Shown: positions 14,283-22,396, counted from the stretch's first letter. The stretch is DNA of 36,255 nt from Bacteriovoracaceae bacterium UBA4096 (GCA_002381945.1 DFXY01000022.1:1-36255); one strand, 5' to 3'. Numbers and translations: made by a program. Notes: generated from the sequence alone by a model not told the origin.

Positions 14283-15419
14283 ATGGACTTCTCTCTGTCT
14301 TCAGAACAAAACGAGATCCGTGAGCTTGCTCTCAAGTTTGCGCGAAATGAGATGATTCCACATGCTCAAGAGTATGATGAAGCAGGAAAATTCCCTCAAG
14401 AAATATTTCAGAAGGCCTGGGAACTAGGCCTGATCAATACTTGTATCCCGGCCGAGTATGGCGGTTCAGGCTTCACTTCAGTAGACAGTGTGGTCATTTC
14501 AGAAGCTCTCGCCTACGGCTGCATGGGGATGAATACTTCTTTCATGGCCAATGACCTGGCCCTGCTTCCCATTGTTATCGGCGGCACAGATGAACAGAAG
14601 AAAAAATTTCTTCAACCATTCACGCAAGAATTTAAGATCGCCTCATTTTGCCTGACTGAACCAGGCAATGGTTCAGATGCGGGTGGAATTAAAACTCAAA
14701 TAAAAGATGGTGGTGATCATTGGATCGTTAACGGCGAGAAGATGTGGATTACTAACGCCGGTTATGCAGATCTCTTCGTGGTTTACGGCACCATTGACGT
14801 TAATTTAAAACATAAAGGCATTTCTGCCATCGTAGTGGATGCTAAGTCTGAGGGAATTGAACTTGGTAAAAAAGAAGATAAAATGGGCCACCGTTCTTCT
14901 GATACACGAGGTGTACGTTTTAATAATGTAAAAGTTCCCAAAGATAATATGTTAGGTAAACCCGGTGACGGTTGGTCAATTGCCATGAGCACACTTGATC
15001 ACTCTCGTCCCTTAGTGGCCTCTTCGGCACTAGGTGGATCGCAACGGGCGCTGGATCTTTCCATTGCCTACTCCAAAGATCGGATTCAGTTTGGAGTTCC
15101 GATTGCAAAGCATCAGGCCATCCAGTTTATGATTGCTGAAATGGGAATGAAAGTTGAAGCGGCCCGCCTCTTGGTTCATAAAGCTGCCTGGCTGTGTGAT
15201 CAAGGTGTCCGTAATACGGAAATTGCCTCGTATGCCAAGGCCTTCGCTTCCGACTCTTGTATGCAAATTACGACGGATGCAGTACAAATTTATGGTGGCT
15301 ACGGTTATAGTAAAGAATATCCAGTTGAAAAACTCATGCGCGATGCCAAGCTCATTCAAATTTATGAAGGTACTTCACAGATTCAGCGTTTGGTGATGGC
15401 ACGTGAGTTGTTAAAATAA
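14283..15419 (+). CDS. Acyl-CoA dehydrogenase
   Basis: This 378-aa flavoprotein catalyses alpha,beta-dehydrogenation of acyl-CoA thioesters and passes electrons to ETF. Family motifs are FCLTEPGNGSDAGG (flavin/substrate loop), WITNAGYAD, DHSRPLVASSALGGSQRALD and the C-terminal IYEGTSQIQ, whose Glu362 is at the position of the short-chain enzymes' catalytic base. Length and motifs suggest a short- or medium-chain enzyme; the chain length preference cannot be fixed. AAGGATTAG precedes the ATG. The next two genes encode both ETF subunits, its electron acceptor, so this is a compact fatty-acid or amino-acid oxidation module. Confidence 0.95.
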   Translation: MDFSLSSEQNEIRELALKFARNEMIPHAQEYDEAGKFPQEIFQKAWELGLINTCIPAEYGGSGFTSVDSVVISEALAYGCMGMNTSFMANDLALLPIVIGGTDEQKKKFLQPFTQEFKIASFCLTEPGNGSDAGGIKTQIKDGGDHWIVNGEKMWITNAGYADLFVVYGTIDVNLKHKGISAIVVDAKSEGIELGKKEDKMGHRSSDTRGVRFNNVKVPKDNMLGKPGDGWSIAMSTLDHSRPLVASSALGGSQRALDLSIAYSKDRIQFGVPIAKHQAIQFMIAEMGMKVEAARLLVHKAAWLCDQGVRNTEIASYAKAFASDSCMQITTDAVQIYGGYGYSKEYPVEKLMRDAKLIQIYEGTSQIQRLVMARELLK

Positions 15420-15444
15420 GTTCAGTTTCTTTAAAGGAGATACT

Positions 15445-16233
15445 ATGAATATTTTTGTGTGCGTGAAGCAAGTTCCAGACACAGAAACAAAAATCACTCC
15501 AAATGGTGATGGTAGTTTCATTGAAACCGCTTCGATTAAATGGATTATGAACCCATATGATGAATTTGCCGTTGAGCAAGCTCTTCTGGTTAAGCAATCA
15601 AACCCTGCTGCCAACGTAACCGTTGTGCGCGTCGGTTCGGTAAAAGATACTGAAGCTCTTCGTACAGCAATGGCGATGGGTGCGGATGAAGCAGTTCTGG
15701 TTGAAGCTGTGGATAATCTGGATTCATACTCAATTGCTAAGGCCCTTAAAGGCGCGATTGAGAAAACTGGTAAAAAACCAGACATCATTTTAACTGGTAA
15801 ACAGGCCATTGATGATGACGCTCTTCAAGTTCCTCAGATTCTGGCCGAGATGTTAAATCTTCCGTCTGTATCAGTTATCGTGGGCTTTGAGCTTTCCGGT
15901 AACACGGTAAAAGTTAAGCGTGAAGTTGAAGGTGGAGCTCTTGAGGTTTATGAAGTTTCTACTCCGGTAGTACTTGCGGCCAACAAAGGACTTAACACTC
16001 CAAGATATGCTTCTCTTCCAGGAATCATGAAAGCTAAGAAAAAGCCAATGGCCCAATTTTCTTTGGGTGATGTTGGTGTTTCAGATGCTGATCGACGTGT
16101 GAAGTATTCTGGTTTCAGACTTCCACCGGAAAAACCAGCTGGGAAAAAGTTTGATGCAACAGATGCGGCCAAGCAAGCAGAAGTGGTCGGTCAGGTTGTT
16201 GGTCTTCTTCGTACAGAAGCTAAAGTTATTTAA
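15445..16233 (+). CDS. etfB: Electron transfer flavoprotein beta subunit
   Basis: This 262-aa protein begins MNIFVCVKQVPDTETKI, the typical ETF-beta start, with NPYDEFAVEQALL, an alternating AMGADEAVLVE strand, ILTGKQAIDDDALQVPQ (AMP-binding region) and the C-terminal recognition loop area around SLPGIMKAKKKP. It forms the ETF heterodimer with EtfA, which carries electrons from acyl-CoA dehydrogenases to ETF-quinone oxidoreductase. AAAGGAGAT precedes the ATG, giving strong translation. The EtfA gene follows after 17 nt. Confidence 0.97.
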   Translation: MNIFVCVKQVPDTETKITPNGDGSFIETASIKWIMNPYDEFAVEQALLVKQSNPAANVTVVRVGSVKDTEALRTAMAMGADEAVLVEAVDNLDSYSIAKALKGAIEKTGKKPDIILTGKQAIDDDALQVPQILAEMLNLPSVSVIVGFELSGNTVKVKREVEGGALEVYEVSTPVVLAANKGLNTPRYASLPGIMKAKKKPMAQFSLGDVGVSDADRRVKYSGFRLPPEKPAGKKFDATDAAKQAEVVGQVVGLLRTEAKVI

Positions 16234-16250
16234 TTTTAAAGGATACATAT

Positions 16251-17213
16251 ATGGCAAACGTATTAGTTTTTACTGAACTTCATGATGGTCATGTAAAACC
16301 CGTGACTCTGGAAATTCTAGGTAAGCTCGCTGGTCAAACTGCAGATGTTGCTGTCATTGGTGACATTGCTGATGATCAGGTTGCAGAACTAGCAAAGCAT
16401 GGCGCTCAGAATGTTCATAAGCTCAAAGGCTCAAATCTTGATAAATATTCACCGGAAGGCTACGCCAACGCTCTGGCAGAATTCATCAAGTCAAAAAGTT
16501 ATGACTATGTTTTCGGAGGTGCCACTTCCATGGGGAAAGACCTTCTTCCAAGACTTGCGACTAAGTTTGATGCTGGTCTTGCTTCTGACGTCGTAAACTT
16601 CACTTTCGAAGGTGGAAACTTTGCTGGAACTCGTCCGCTATTTGCGGGTAAGTGTTTAGCTAAAGTTGAAATCACTGGTCCTAAACCTCACTTTGTTTCG
16701 ATTCGTCCGAATGCTTTAGGCATGACGGCAAATCCAACAGCTGGTGCTGGAGCGGCCGCCGATGTGAATGCTAATGCCGGTGAAATCCGCGCGGCGATCA
16801 AAGAGATCATCAAAGCAGCTTCAACTAAAGTAGATTTAACTGAAGCGAATATTATCGTGACCGGTGGACGTGCCATGAAAAATGCAGAGAACTTTAAAGT
16901 TCTTGAGCAAATGGCAGACGTCATTGGTGCAACAGTCGGTGCTTCACGTGCTGCTGTTGATTCTGGTTTTGCTCCTCACTCAATGCAAGTTGGTCAGACA
17001 GGTAAAACTGTTGCTCCATCACTTTATATTGCTTGCGGTGTATCGGGTGCCATTCAGCATTTGGCCGGGATGAGAACTTCTAAAGTGATCGTAGCGATCA
17101 ATACAGATCCAGATGCTCCGATCTTCACCAGAGCGGATTACGGTATAGTGGGAGATCTTTTCCAAATCGTACCAATCATGACTGAAGAGTTTAAAAAGCT
17201 TTTAGGAAAGTAA
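16251..17213 (+). CDS. etfA: Electron transfer flavoprotein alpha subunit
   Basis: This 320-aa protein is the FAD-binding ETF subunit. The C-terminal half has the family signature: VTGGRAMKNAENF, GATVGASRAAVDSGFAPH, QVGQTGKTVAPSLYIACGVS and GAIQHLAGM, then AINTDPDAPIFTRADYG. It acts with EtfB and the acyl-CoA dehydrogenase encoded just upstream. AAAGGATACA lies before the ATG. The stop is followed by a perfect-stem terminator at 17235 that lies inside the next reading frame. Confidence 0.97.
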   Translation: MANVLVFTELHDGHVKPVTLEILGKLAGQTADVAVIGDIADDQVAELAKHGAQNVHKLKGSNLDKYSPEGYANALAEFIKSKSYDYVFGGATSMGKDLLPRLATKFDAGLASDVVNFTFEGGNFAGTRPLFAGKCLAKVEITGPKPHFVSIRPNALGMTANPTAGAGAAADVNANAGEIRAAIKEIIKAASTKVDLTEANIIVTGGRAMKNAENFKVLEQMADVIGATVGASRAAVDSGFAPHSMQVGQTGKTVAPSLYIACGVSGAIQHLAGMRTSKVIVAINTDPDAPIFTRADYGIVGDLFQIVPIMTEEFKKLLGK

Positions 17214-17216
17214 AAC

Positions 17217-17828
17217 TTGTTACTCCAAAAAATGGCCGGCCTTTTGGCCGGCTTTCTTTATAAAAACTACTCATCCACCTATCGGTATGAAGTTGTTTTT
17301 GAAGATCCGGCCGACAAAAAAATTTTCTTTGAAGATTTATCTACCCGTGACGCCAATCCCGGAAATAATTTAATCTATGCCTGTTTTCATCAGGATGATT
17401 TAAGTTGTTTGCCTTATTTTTCTGGAAAAAACATCTGCATTTTAATTTCCCAATCCAAAGACGGGCAGATTCTTGCAAGTGCTGTGGAACACATGGGATA
17501 TCAAACCGTCCGAGGCTCTTCCCACCGGGGTGGAGTGGCCGGATTACTTGCAGGCATGAGAAAAGTGAAAGAAGGCAATAAGATGACCATTGCGGTGGAT
17601 GGTCCTCGCGGTCCCATCTATAAAGTCAAAGAAGGCATTACCGCCGTTTCAGAAAAATCCGGAAGACCCATTGTTCCCGTGCGAGGTTACCCCTCCAGAA
17701 GAATTATCTTTGAAAAAAGTTGGAACAAGGCCACCCTCCCCCTACCTTTTACAAAAATAGTCCTAAAAATCGGAAAGATTGGCTTTTATTCCACTGAAGA
17801 GCTGGAACAGAAGATGAGGACATTGTAA
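17217..17828 (+). CDS. DUF374 lysophospholipid acyltransferase-like protein
   Basis: This 203-aa protein matches the DUF374 branch of acyltransferases: VRGSSHRGGVAGLLAGMRKV, then IAVDGPRGPIYKVKEGI and GRPIVPVRGYP. Such proteins are linked to lipid A or phospholipid acylation at the inner membrane; the acceptor is unknown here. The TTG start at 17217 is supported by AGGAAAG six nt upstream, at the end of etfA. An ATG at 17232 is the alternative. Codons about 6-14 (MAGLLAGFL) are the arms and T-tract of the etf terminator, an odd double use of sequence. The C terminus is close to the next, opposite-strand terminator. Confidence 0.82.
   Translation: MLLQKMAGLLAGFLYKNYSSTYRYEVVFEDPADKKIFFEDLSTRDANPGNNLIYACFHQDDLSCLPYFSGKNICILISQSKDGQILASAVEHMGYQTVRGSSHRGGVAGLLAGMRKVKEGNKMTIAVDGPRGPIYKVKEGITAVSEKSGRPIVPVRGYPSRRIIFEKSWNKATLPLPFTKIVLKIGKIGFYSTEELEQKMRTL
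17226..17261 (+). terminator. Terminator of the etf operon embedded in the next reading frame
   Basis: GCCGGCC (17235-17241), loop TTTT and GGCCGGC (17246-17252) form a perfect 7-bp GC stem followed by TTTCTTT. A preceding A-run means it could also act weakly on the other strand. It overlaps codons 6-14 of the DUF374 gene. Confidence 0.82.
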
Positions 17829-17856
17829 AAAAAAAAGGCCAGTCTCGCGACTGGCC
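17827..17856 (-). terminator. Terminator of the first secreted paralog
   Basis: GGCCAGTC (17837-17844), loop TCGC and GACTGGCC (17849-17856). Read on the minus strand it is followed by ten T. It lies just after the stop of the gene at 17880-18470. Confidence 0.93.
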
Positions 17857-17879
17857 CTTACTGTATTCTTCTCTAAGAA

Positions 17880-18470
17880 TTACTTCTTAAGAACAGTGAC
17901 TTCTTTTACATAAGTTAATGCAGGTTTGTAATTAATTTCTTCTACACAACCTGGCTGTGGCATACCAGATTCGCCTACGTGACAGATATGAGAGTTACGA
18001 ACATCAACCACTTGAATTGTTCTCTGAGCTTTAACTACCTGAAGTTCCAGGTTTTTACGTGCAAAGTTTGTTCCTGCACGAGAAAACGGGTGTCTCCAAG
18101 TTGGATAAGCCGCTTTAAGTGAAGCTACATCCTCAGCTGAAAAATCTTCAAGGCTAAAGTTAAGTGTTAGGAATTCTTTCTGATTTCCTTCTTGTGGGAA
18201 CATACGATCAACATAAGAAACGTTTACCGAAATTACTGGCTCAGACTCAAGAACTACAGTTTCCTGACATTCAACTGGGTGTCTTTCTCCATTTGGATGA
18301 CATCCAGGGATCTGACGAATTTCAGTTTTAGTTGGAACCATTCTGTACTCAGCGTAAGCGATTTTGTGCTGAACTGTTGAAGACGAAAGGTCAGCAGTGT
18401 CTGAATAAATTACTCCTGCGAAAGAGTTTAAAGAGGCGGCAAGTGTGAAAGCGATTGCGAGCGTTTTCAT
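17880..18470 (-). CDS. Secreted hypothetical protein, tandem paralog 1
   Basis: This 196-aa protein has a signal peptide, MKTLAIAFTLAASLNSFAG with cleavage after SFA, so it is periplasmic or exported. It closely resembles the protein encoded upstream at 18542-19132 over its full length (shared KTEIRQIPGC, ERHPVECQE, DRMFPQEGNQKE, ELQVV and RTIQVVDV). Four Cys are conserved in the pair (in IPGC, VEC and two near the C terminus), suggesting two disulfides. I do not recognise a family. Most differences lie at residues about 165-190. AGGAGAAAC precedes the ATG, and each copy has its own terminator. Confidence 0.8.
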   Translation of the reverse strand: MKTLAIAFTLAASLNSFAGVIYSDTADLSSSTVQHKIAYAEYRMVPTKTEIRQIPGCHPNGERHPVECQETVVLESEPVISVNVSYVDRMFPQEGNQKEFLTLNFSLEDFSAEDVASLKAAYPTWRHPFSRAGTNFARKNLELQVVKAQRTIQVVDVRNSHICHVGESGMPQPGCVEEINYKPALTYVKEVTVLKK

Positions 18471-18506
18471 AGTTTCTCCTGATGGTTAATGGTCGATGAA
18501 CCGGTT

Positions 18507-18534
18507 AAAAAAAAGGCCAGTCTTGCGACCGGCC
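18507..18534 (-). terminator. Terminator of the second secreted paralog
   Basis: GGCCAGTC (18515-18522), loop TTGC and GACCGGCC (18527-18534) with one A/C mismatch. Minus-strand reading ends in eight T. It is a diverged copy of the terminator at 17827-17856 and so was duplicated with the gene. Confidence 0.88.
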
Positions 18535-18541
18535 TTAGGTG

Positions 18542-19132
18542 TTATTTTTTGATTACTGTTACTTCTTTTACTGTTGTCTGAGCTGACTTATATACGATTT
18601 CTTCTTCACAACCGTATTCCATTTCGCCTGACTCAAGGATTCGGCAAAGTTTAGAGTTTTGAACATCTACAACCTGGATAGTTCTAGGAGCGTTTACAAC
18701 TTGAAGCTCAAGGTTTCTAGCAGCAAAAGTTTTTCCTACTGAAGAGAAAGGGTGTGCCCAAGTTGGGTAACCAGCTTTAAGAGCAGCTACATCTGAAGCA
18801 GAGAAATCTTCAAGGCGGAAGTTAAGAGCAAGGTTTTCTTTCTGATTACCTTCTTGTGGGAACATACGATCGATGTATGAAACGTTTACTGTGATAACTG
18901 GCTGAGATTCAAGAACAACTTCTTCCTGACACTCAACTGGGTGTCTTTCGCCATGTGGGTTACAACCTGGGATCTGACGAATTTCAGTTTTAGTAGGGAT
19001 AAGCTTGTACTCAGCATCAACAATTTTGTGAAGAGCTGTTGAAGAAGAAAGATCAGCAGTGTTGCTGTAAACAACTCCAGCGAAAGAGTTAAAAGAGGCG
19101 GCGAGTGTGAAAGCGATTGCGAGCGTTTTCAT
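18542..19132 (-). CDS. Secreted hypothetical protein, tandem paralog 2
   Basis: This 196-aa protein has nearly the same signal peptide (MKTLAIAFTLAASFNSFAG) and body as the gene at 17880-18470, so the two arose by a duplication of one gene plus its terminator. Differences cluster in the tail, where this copy has LCRILESGEMEYGCEEE instead of ICHVGESGMPQPGCVEE. AGGAGAAATT lies before the ATG. A 13-nt dyad GTAAAAGTTTTAC (19151-19163) sits about 20 nt upstream of the start, in the leader or operator zone. Function unknown; a family of small disulfide-bonded exported proteins. Confidence 0.8.
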   Translation of the reverse strand: MKTLAIAFTLAASFNSFAGVVYSNTADLSSSTALHKIVDAEYKLIPTKTEIRQIPGCNPHGERHPVECQEEVVLESQPVITVNVSYIDRMFPQEGNQKENLALNFRLEDFSASDVAALKAGYPTWAHPFSSVGKTFAARNLELQVVNAPRTIQVVDVQNSKLCRILESGEMEYGCEEEIVYKSAQTTVKEVTVIKK

Positions 19133-19426
19133 AATTTCTCCTGATGAGGGGTAAAAGTTTTACTTCTTATGAAGTGGCGCTTTTATGGCCTTCAATCAGA
19201 AAAAAATCACGTTAAGAAATGTGTGGATATTGTCAGGATTATGTTAAGTAAGTTATTGAAATCATTCATGTTTTTCGGGTTAGGAGGGAAAGTTATCACG
19301 CCCTCGTTTCGACCGTCAACCATCAAATCCTTGTAACTTGAGTTGTAAACGGCCGAGACAGATATTTGTTCATTTAATTCAATCGCTTAGAATGACCTTT
19401 ATTTTTCATTAAGAAATTACCTTTTC

Positions 19427-20233
19427 TTACAACGCTTGGTTGAAATCAAAACTCTGGGCCCGAATCGCTTCTTGTTGCATCTGCTGATCATTTTCCAGCA
19501 TCGCTTCCGGGCTTACTTCCGCCTGAATTTGGTTTTCTCCACCGAAGTCACCCACAGATACATTATTATTTTCTGCCAGCAATTGCTCGGTTTCATATCT
19601 TTCATTTTCCGGACTCACGCTTGAGAAACGAAGACGCGTTCCTTCGAGCGGGCCATTAGTTAAAGTCACCATATAAGAATTCTGATCCACCTGATACATC
19701 ATGCCTGAATAGAGCTCACCATCAAAATCATACTCAAAAACATTACCAGTCATTTCTGAGAATGAAACCGAGACACCTTCACCATTAGGCAAGGCCACAT
19801 TCAAATCTTCGATCACGCCATTATTGGTTGAAAGAGATCCGTTAAATTGAGTATTAGTTAAACCTTGTTGCCATTTTTTAGGATTAATCACTTCCACAAG
19901 TGAAAGGGTCAGCTCTTCTTGAACAGCAGCCTGTGGAATGATCTCCGCGCTTTCAACCGGAGCAGGAGCTGGTGCTGAAATCTTTTCAACAACCGCCGCC
20001 ATTTTATTTGAAACGATTGGCGAAGGAGCAAGCTTTTGCCAGGTAGTAGTAGCAGCAACTTCACGACCTTTAATAGTCACGCCATACATTTCATCTAAAC
20101 GTTTGACGAATTTTACATTTGAACCAGAAAGATGCGACTCAGAATTAATGACTACGGCATTGTAGGTTCCAGTCAGAACGAAGAGTCCCGCCACCATGAA
20201 TGCAAAAGCTTTATTCTTGTTATTCCAGTTCAT
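19427..20233 (-). CDS. Membrane-anchored or exported hypothetical protein
   Basis: This 268-aa protein has an N-terminal hydrophobic segment (AFAFMVAGLFVLTGTYNAVVI, about 9-29) after a short NKNK-rich start, so it is a signal anchor or uncleaved signal. A Pro/Ala linker (SAPAPAPVESAE) is followed by a domain with alternating strands (about 110-215: FNGSLSTNN, NVFEYDFDG, MMYQVDQNSYMVTLTNG). The tail is Gln/Asn-rich (about 225-268). No family recognised. The ATG is followed by Asn/Trp-rich codons as usual in small anchors. The 294-nt gap after its stop, up to the paralog start at 19132, holds no other gene that I can see. Confidence 0.72.
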   Translation of the reverse strand: MNWNNKNKAFAFMVAGLFVLTGTYNAVVINSESHLSGSNVKFVKRLDEMYGVTIKGREVAATTTWQKLAPSPIVSNKMAAVVEKISAPAPAPVESAEIIPQAAVQEELTLSLVEVINPKKWQQGLTNTQFNGSLSTNNGVIEDLNVALPNGEGVSVSFSEMTGNVFEYDFDGELYSGMMYQVDQNSYMVTLTNGPLEGTRLRFSSVSPENERYETEQLLAENNNVSVGDFGGENQIQAEVSPEAMLENDQQMQQEAIRAQSFDFNQAL

Positions 20234-20614
20234 AAAAATTCCCCTGTGCTTTTATAGAAGCAAGGAGAATGCCAAAAATGGGAGGAGTAAGTTATTAAGA
20301 TGAGGAAGAGAATTGTGAATTAATTATACAGTGTCGAAAGATTAGACAGTTCAGATGTAATTCAAGAGTGAGCTTTAAGCCCAAGTAAGACTATGTTAGC
20401 TGATCAGAAAACGCCCTAAGAATTTGGGGAAGGTTTCTGGTGGAGAGGACCAGTCGCACGGTCTTTAAATCCCTCCACCAGTTTTTTAATTCTAGCAAAT
20501 CCCAGATGAACTGCAAGTCGGAAATTACTAGTGTTTTAATCAACCTAGGCTGGAGTAAAGATCGGGGAAAGGTCAGCCGAGTCTTTCCAATGTTTCGATA
20601 ATTCTAATGAAACA
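20234..20614 (-). other. Intergenic region of about 380 nt
   Basis: No reading frame here looks real. It holds the leader of the gene ending at 20233, an orphan plus-strand terminator (20437-20487), a partial GGAAAG/CTTTCC dyad near 20564-20586, and the 3' flank of the Rhs-associated membrane gene. I found no convincing promoter. Confidence 0.6.
20437..20487 (+). terminator. Orphan intrinsic terminator on the plus strand
   Basis: CTGGTGGAG (20437-20445) pairs with CTCCACCAG (20473-20481), with a nested GACC/GGTC helix inside, followed by six T. No plus-strand gene lies upstream, which suggests an untranslated RNA or a relic. Confidence 0.75.
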
Positions 20615-20806
20615 TCATCTAGTGATAGAATAAATCACCCCTACGACAAATCCTATTACAAGAATACCAATATAAGTATTTTTGAAAAGATCATCTAGAG
20701 CAACTTCTTTAAATGTTTTAGTTTTTCTATAGAACAAAAGCCATCTCATAAAGGCGCCCGGATAAGCAAATAGCAATTGAACAATAATTAGTATAATTTC
20801 TTCCAC
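20615..20806 (-). CDS. Small membrane protein, putative immunity to Rhs tip A
   Basis: This 63-aa protein has two hydrophobic segments (EIILIIVQLLFAYPGAF near residues 3-19; GILVIGFVVGVIYSI near 47-61) with a basic stretch between. The GTG start overlaps the TAG of the Rhs tip by one base (TAGTG), and AGGAG lies 7 nt upstream. In Rhs and related polymorphic toxin loci the gene directly after the C-terminal tip encodes a cognate immunity protein; the role is inferred from this position only. AT-rich like the tip beside it. Confidence 0.55.
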   Translation of the reverse strand: MEEIILIIVQLLFAYPGAFMRWLLFYRKTKTFKEVALDDLFKNTYIGILVIGFVVGVIYSITR

Positions 20807-21264
20807 TATGCTGCTCCTGGGTCTTCGAAACTTGGATTACAACTCATGTTTATACTACATCCTTTTCTACTGTCCTTTTGCTTTTGTTTACCATCCCAAT
20901 GCATATCTTTAATATCCTGATCTTCGTTAGCAATTGGACCATCGTTGCATATCTTATTAATAACACCACTTATTGGTTTTTTTATAAGCTCTTTTAGGAG
21001 ATATTTGCCAACAGAGGCCCAGATTTCCCCGCTTGGATCTACGAAATTAACTGGATCATTCAATACATATCCATAAAGATTTGTATCCCCGCCATTAAAC
21101 AGAATCGGATCCTTACTCAACCACCTTCCAGTACTACCAGCATAATCTCTCGCCCCAAACTTCACAAGCTTGGTATCTTGATCATAAATCCCACCCGCAA
21201 ATCCAAACGCCTGAAAACCTGGATTTGTATCAAGAGTGACCATCCCCCACTCATTATAATCCAT
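20806..21264 (-). CDS. Rhs-repeat C-terminal fragment A with short variable tip
   Basis: This 152-aa open frame begins inside the Rhs core (DYNEWGMVTLDT, GFAGGIYDQDTKLVKFGARDY, then GSTGRWLSKDPI and NLYGYVLNDPVNFVDPSG, the usual end of Rhs cores). After DPSG comes a roughly 70-residue tip (from EIWASVGKYLLKEL to the end) rich in Lys/Asp with three Cys. It differs completely from the tip of copy B. The frame continues upstream without stops to a one-base deletion near 21324, so it is the second half of a broken gene. ATG at 21264 is not necessarily a true start. It is followed by the overlapping small membrane gene. Confidence 0.7.
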   Translation of the reverse strand: MDYNEWGMVTLDTNPGFQAFGFAGGIYDQDTKLVKFGARDYAGSTGRWLSKDPILFNGGDTNLYGYVLNDPVNFVDPSGEIWASVGKYLLKELIKKPISGVINKICNDGPIANEDQDIKDMHWDGKQKQKDSRKGCSINMSCNPSFEDPGAA

Positions 21265-21782
21265 TCTTTGAACTATTGCGCCTGTAGAAGCATTGACTAC
21301 CAGGCGAGGAGAGCCCAGGTGATCTTCAAGATTCTATAATGTTTTGAACCGATCTTCATATAATCAGCAGAGTTGATATTAGTGGCATTAACGTATTCTT
21401 TAAATTGTCCCAACGGACCGACTTCTGCCGCAACTTTGAACTCATCCTCATATATCTTACGATAAACAGGACTTCCGTTTTTTAACTTTTGAATCCTTCT
21501 TCCAGTGTGATCAAGACGATAAGAGAGAGTTGAATAATCAGGAAGTGTTACTGCCTTAATTCGTCCAAGTGCATCTGGTGTAAAAGAGGTATATTCACTT
21601 CCTTGAGCGATTTGGGTTAACTCACCGTTGAGATTATATTGAAATAATTTTTCAGGAGCTTCGCCTTGAGAGTAAGAAAGCATTCGGTCTTGTAAATCAT
21701 AAACGGCAGTAAAGAGTTCAGTGTTTTGCGTACCTGAGATTCGGTTACTGTTTGAATCATAGGAATATGAACTTTCCAGCAA
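21030..21782 (-). repeat. Rhs core repeat, copy A
   Basis: About 750 nt closely similar to copy B (22580-23335), for example the near-identical 21057-21330. The two copies diverge sharply on the 3' side just after the DP[S/T]G codons, where the tips begin. Confidence 0.8.
21297..21782 (-). pseudogene. Rhs core fragment A, 5' part, ended by a frameshift
   Basis: This open frame of about 161 aa has YD/RHS-type repeats: SYDSNSNRIS, AVYDLQDRMLSY, FQYNLNGELTQI, PDALGRIKAVTLPDYSTLSY and RLDHTGRRIQKLKNGSPVY. It ends in ILKITWALLAW-stop, whereas copy B continues IIKDHLGSPR. Aligning the two shows one missing base (AAGATC instead of AAGGATC) near 21324; restoring it joins this frame to the 20806-21264 frame. 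Upstream the similarity to Rhs fades near 21880, so any N-terminal delivery region is absent. Either a decayed gene or a reservoir copy. Confidence 0.72.
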
Positions 21783-21976
21783 GGAGTGCCGAGTGATCTT
21801 CCAGGATTCTATAATCGCTATGACACCAGAGGGAGAGTATCTTCCGTTACTGAAACTGGCGTCGTGAAGGCTAAGATTAACACAGCACTCCTCTTACCCT
21901 TGCTGTAGATATATTTCAAACACAGAGAAAAATATTAATAATATTGATCCAACTTCAAAAAGTCCCTCAGGCTAAT

Positions 21977-22396
21977 TTAAAAATTTTCGAACTTTAATGC
22001 GTTTGAAAAGCAGTCAACAACCTCTGAATTGTTTGTGAACAATAGTGGAATATAAATCAACTTTCCTCTCGAAGAAATTTTTATATAACGAACACTTAAA
22101 ACTTGCCCTAGATGGATATTTTCTATTTCACTAAAGCTAATCTGAATTTTGTTGCCCCAAAAACTCTTCCACTCGAAATAGCTATTCATAAGTTTTAAAA
22201 CATAGGTAACCCTTAAAGCCATCACAAAGGGAAAAGAAACAATTGTAGAAAGTATTAAAGCAGACTCAAGGACGATATAGGGATCAAAGTCTCGATTATA
22301 TAATCCAATAACAGAAAACTCATAAAGAATACTAATTGAACTCCAAAGCACAATAGATAAAGAAAGCATTTTTGGAATACTTAATCTATTAATCAT
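21977..22396 (-). CDS. Two-helix membrane protein, putative immunity to Rhs tip B
   Basis: This 139-aa protein has two N-terminal membrane segments (MLSLSIVLWSSISILYEFSV, about 10-30; VLESALILSTIVSFPFVMAL, about 42-62). A C-terminal domain follows with alternating strands (NKIQISFSEIENIHLGQV, YIKISSRGKLIYIPLLF) that resembles small PH-like membrane domains. The ATG overlaps by 8 nt the stop reached if the Rhs tip B frameshift is read through, with GAGG 9 nt upstream. Position directly after an Rhs tip suggests immunity. No sequence family recognised. Confidence 0.58.
   Translation of the reverse strand: MINRLSIPKMLSLSIVLWSSISILYEFSVIGLYNRDFDPYIVLESALILSTIVSFPFVMALRVTYVLKLMNSYFEWKSFWGNKIQISFSEIENIHLGQVLSVRYIKISSRGKLIYIPLLFTNNSEVVDCFSNALKFENF

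Noticed and set aside
15030..16924. Several long antisense frames opposite the acyl-CoA dehydrogenase and etf genes
   Set aside because: They are shadows of strongly conserved coding sequence on the plus strand and contain no recognisable motifs or ribosome-binding sites.
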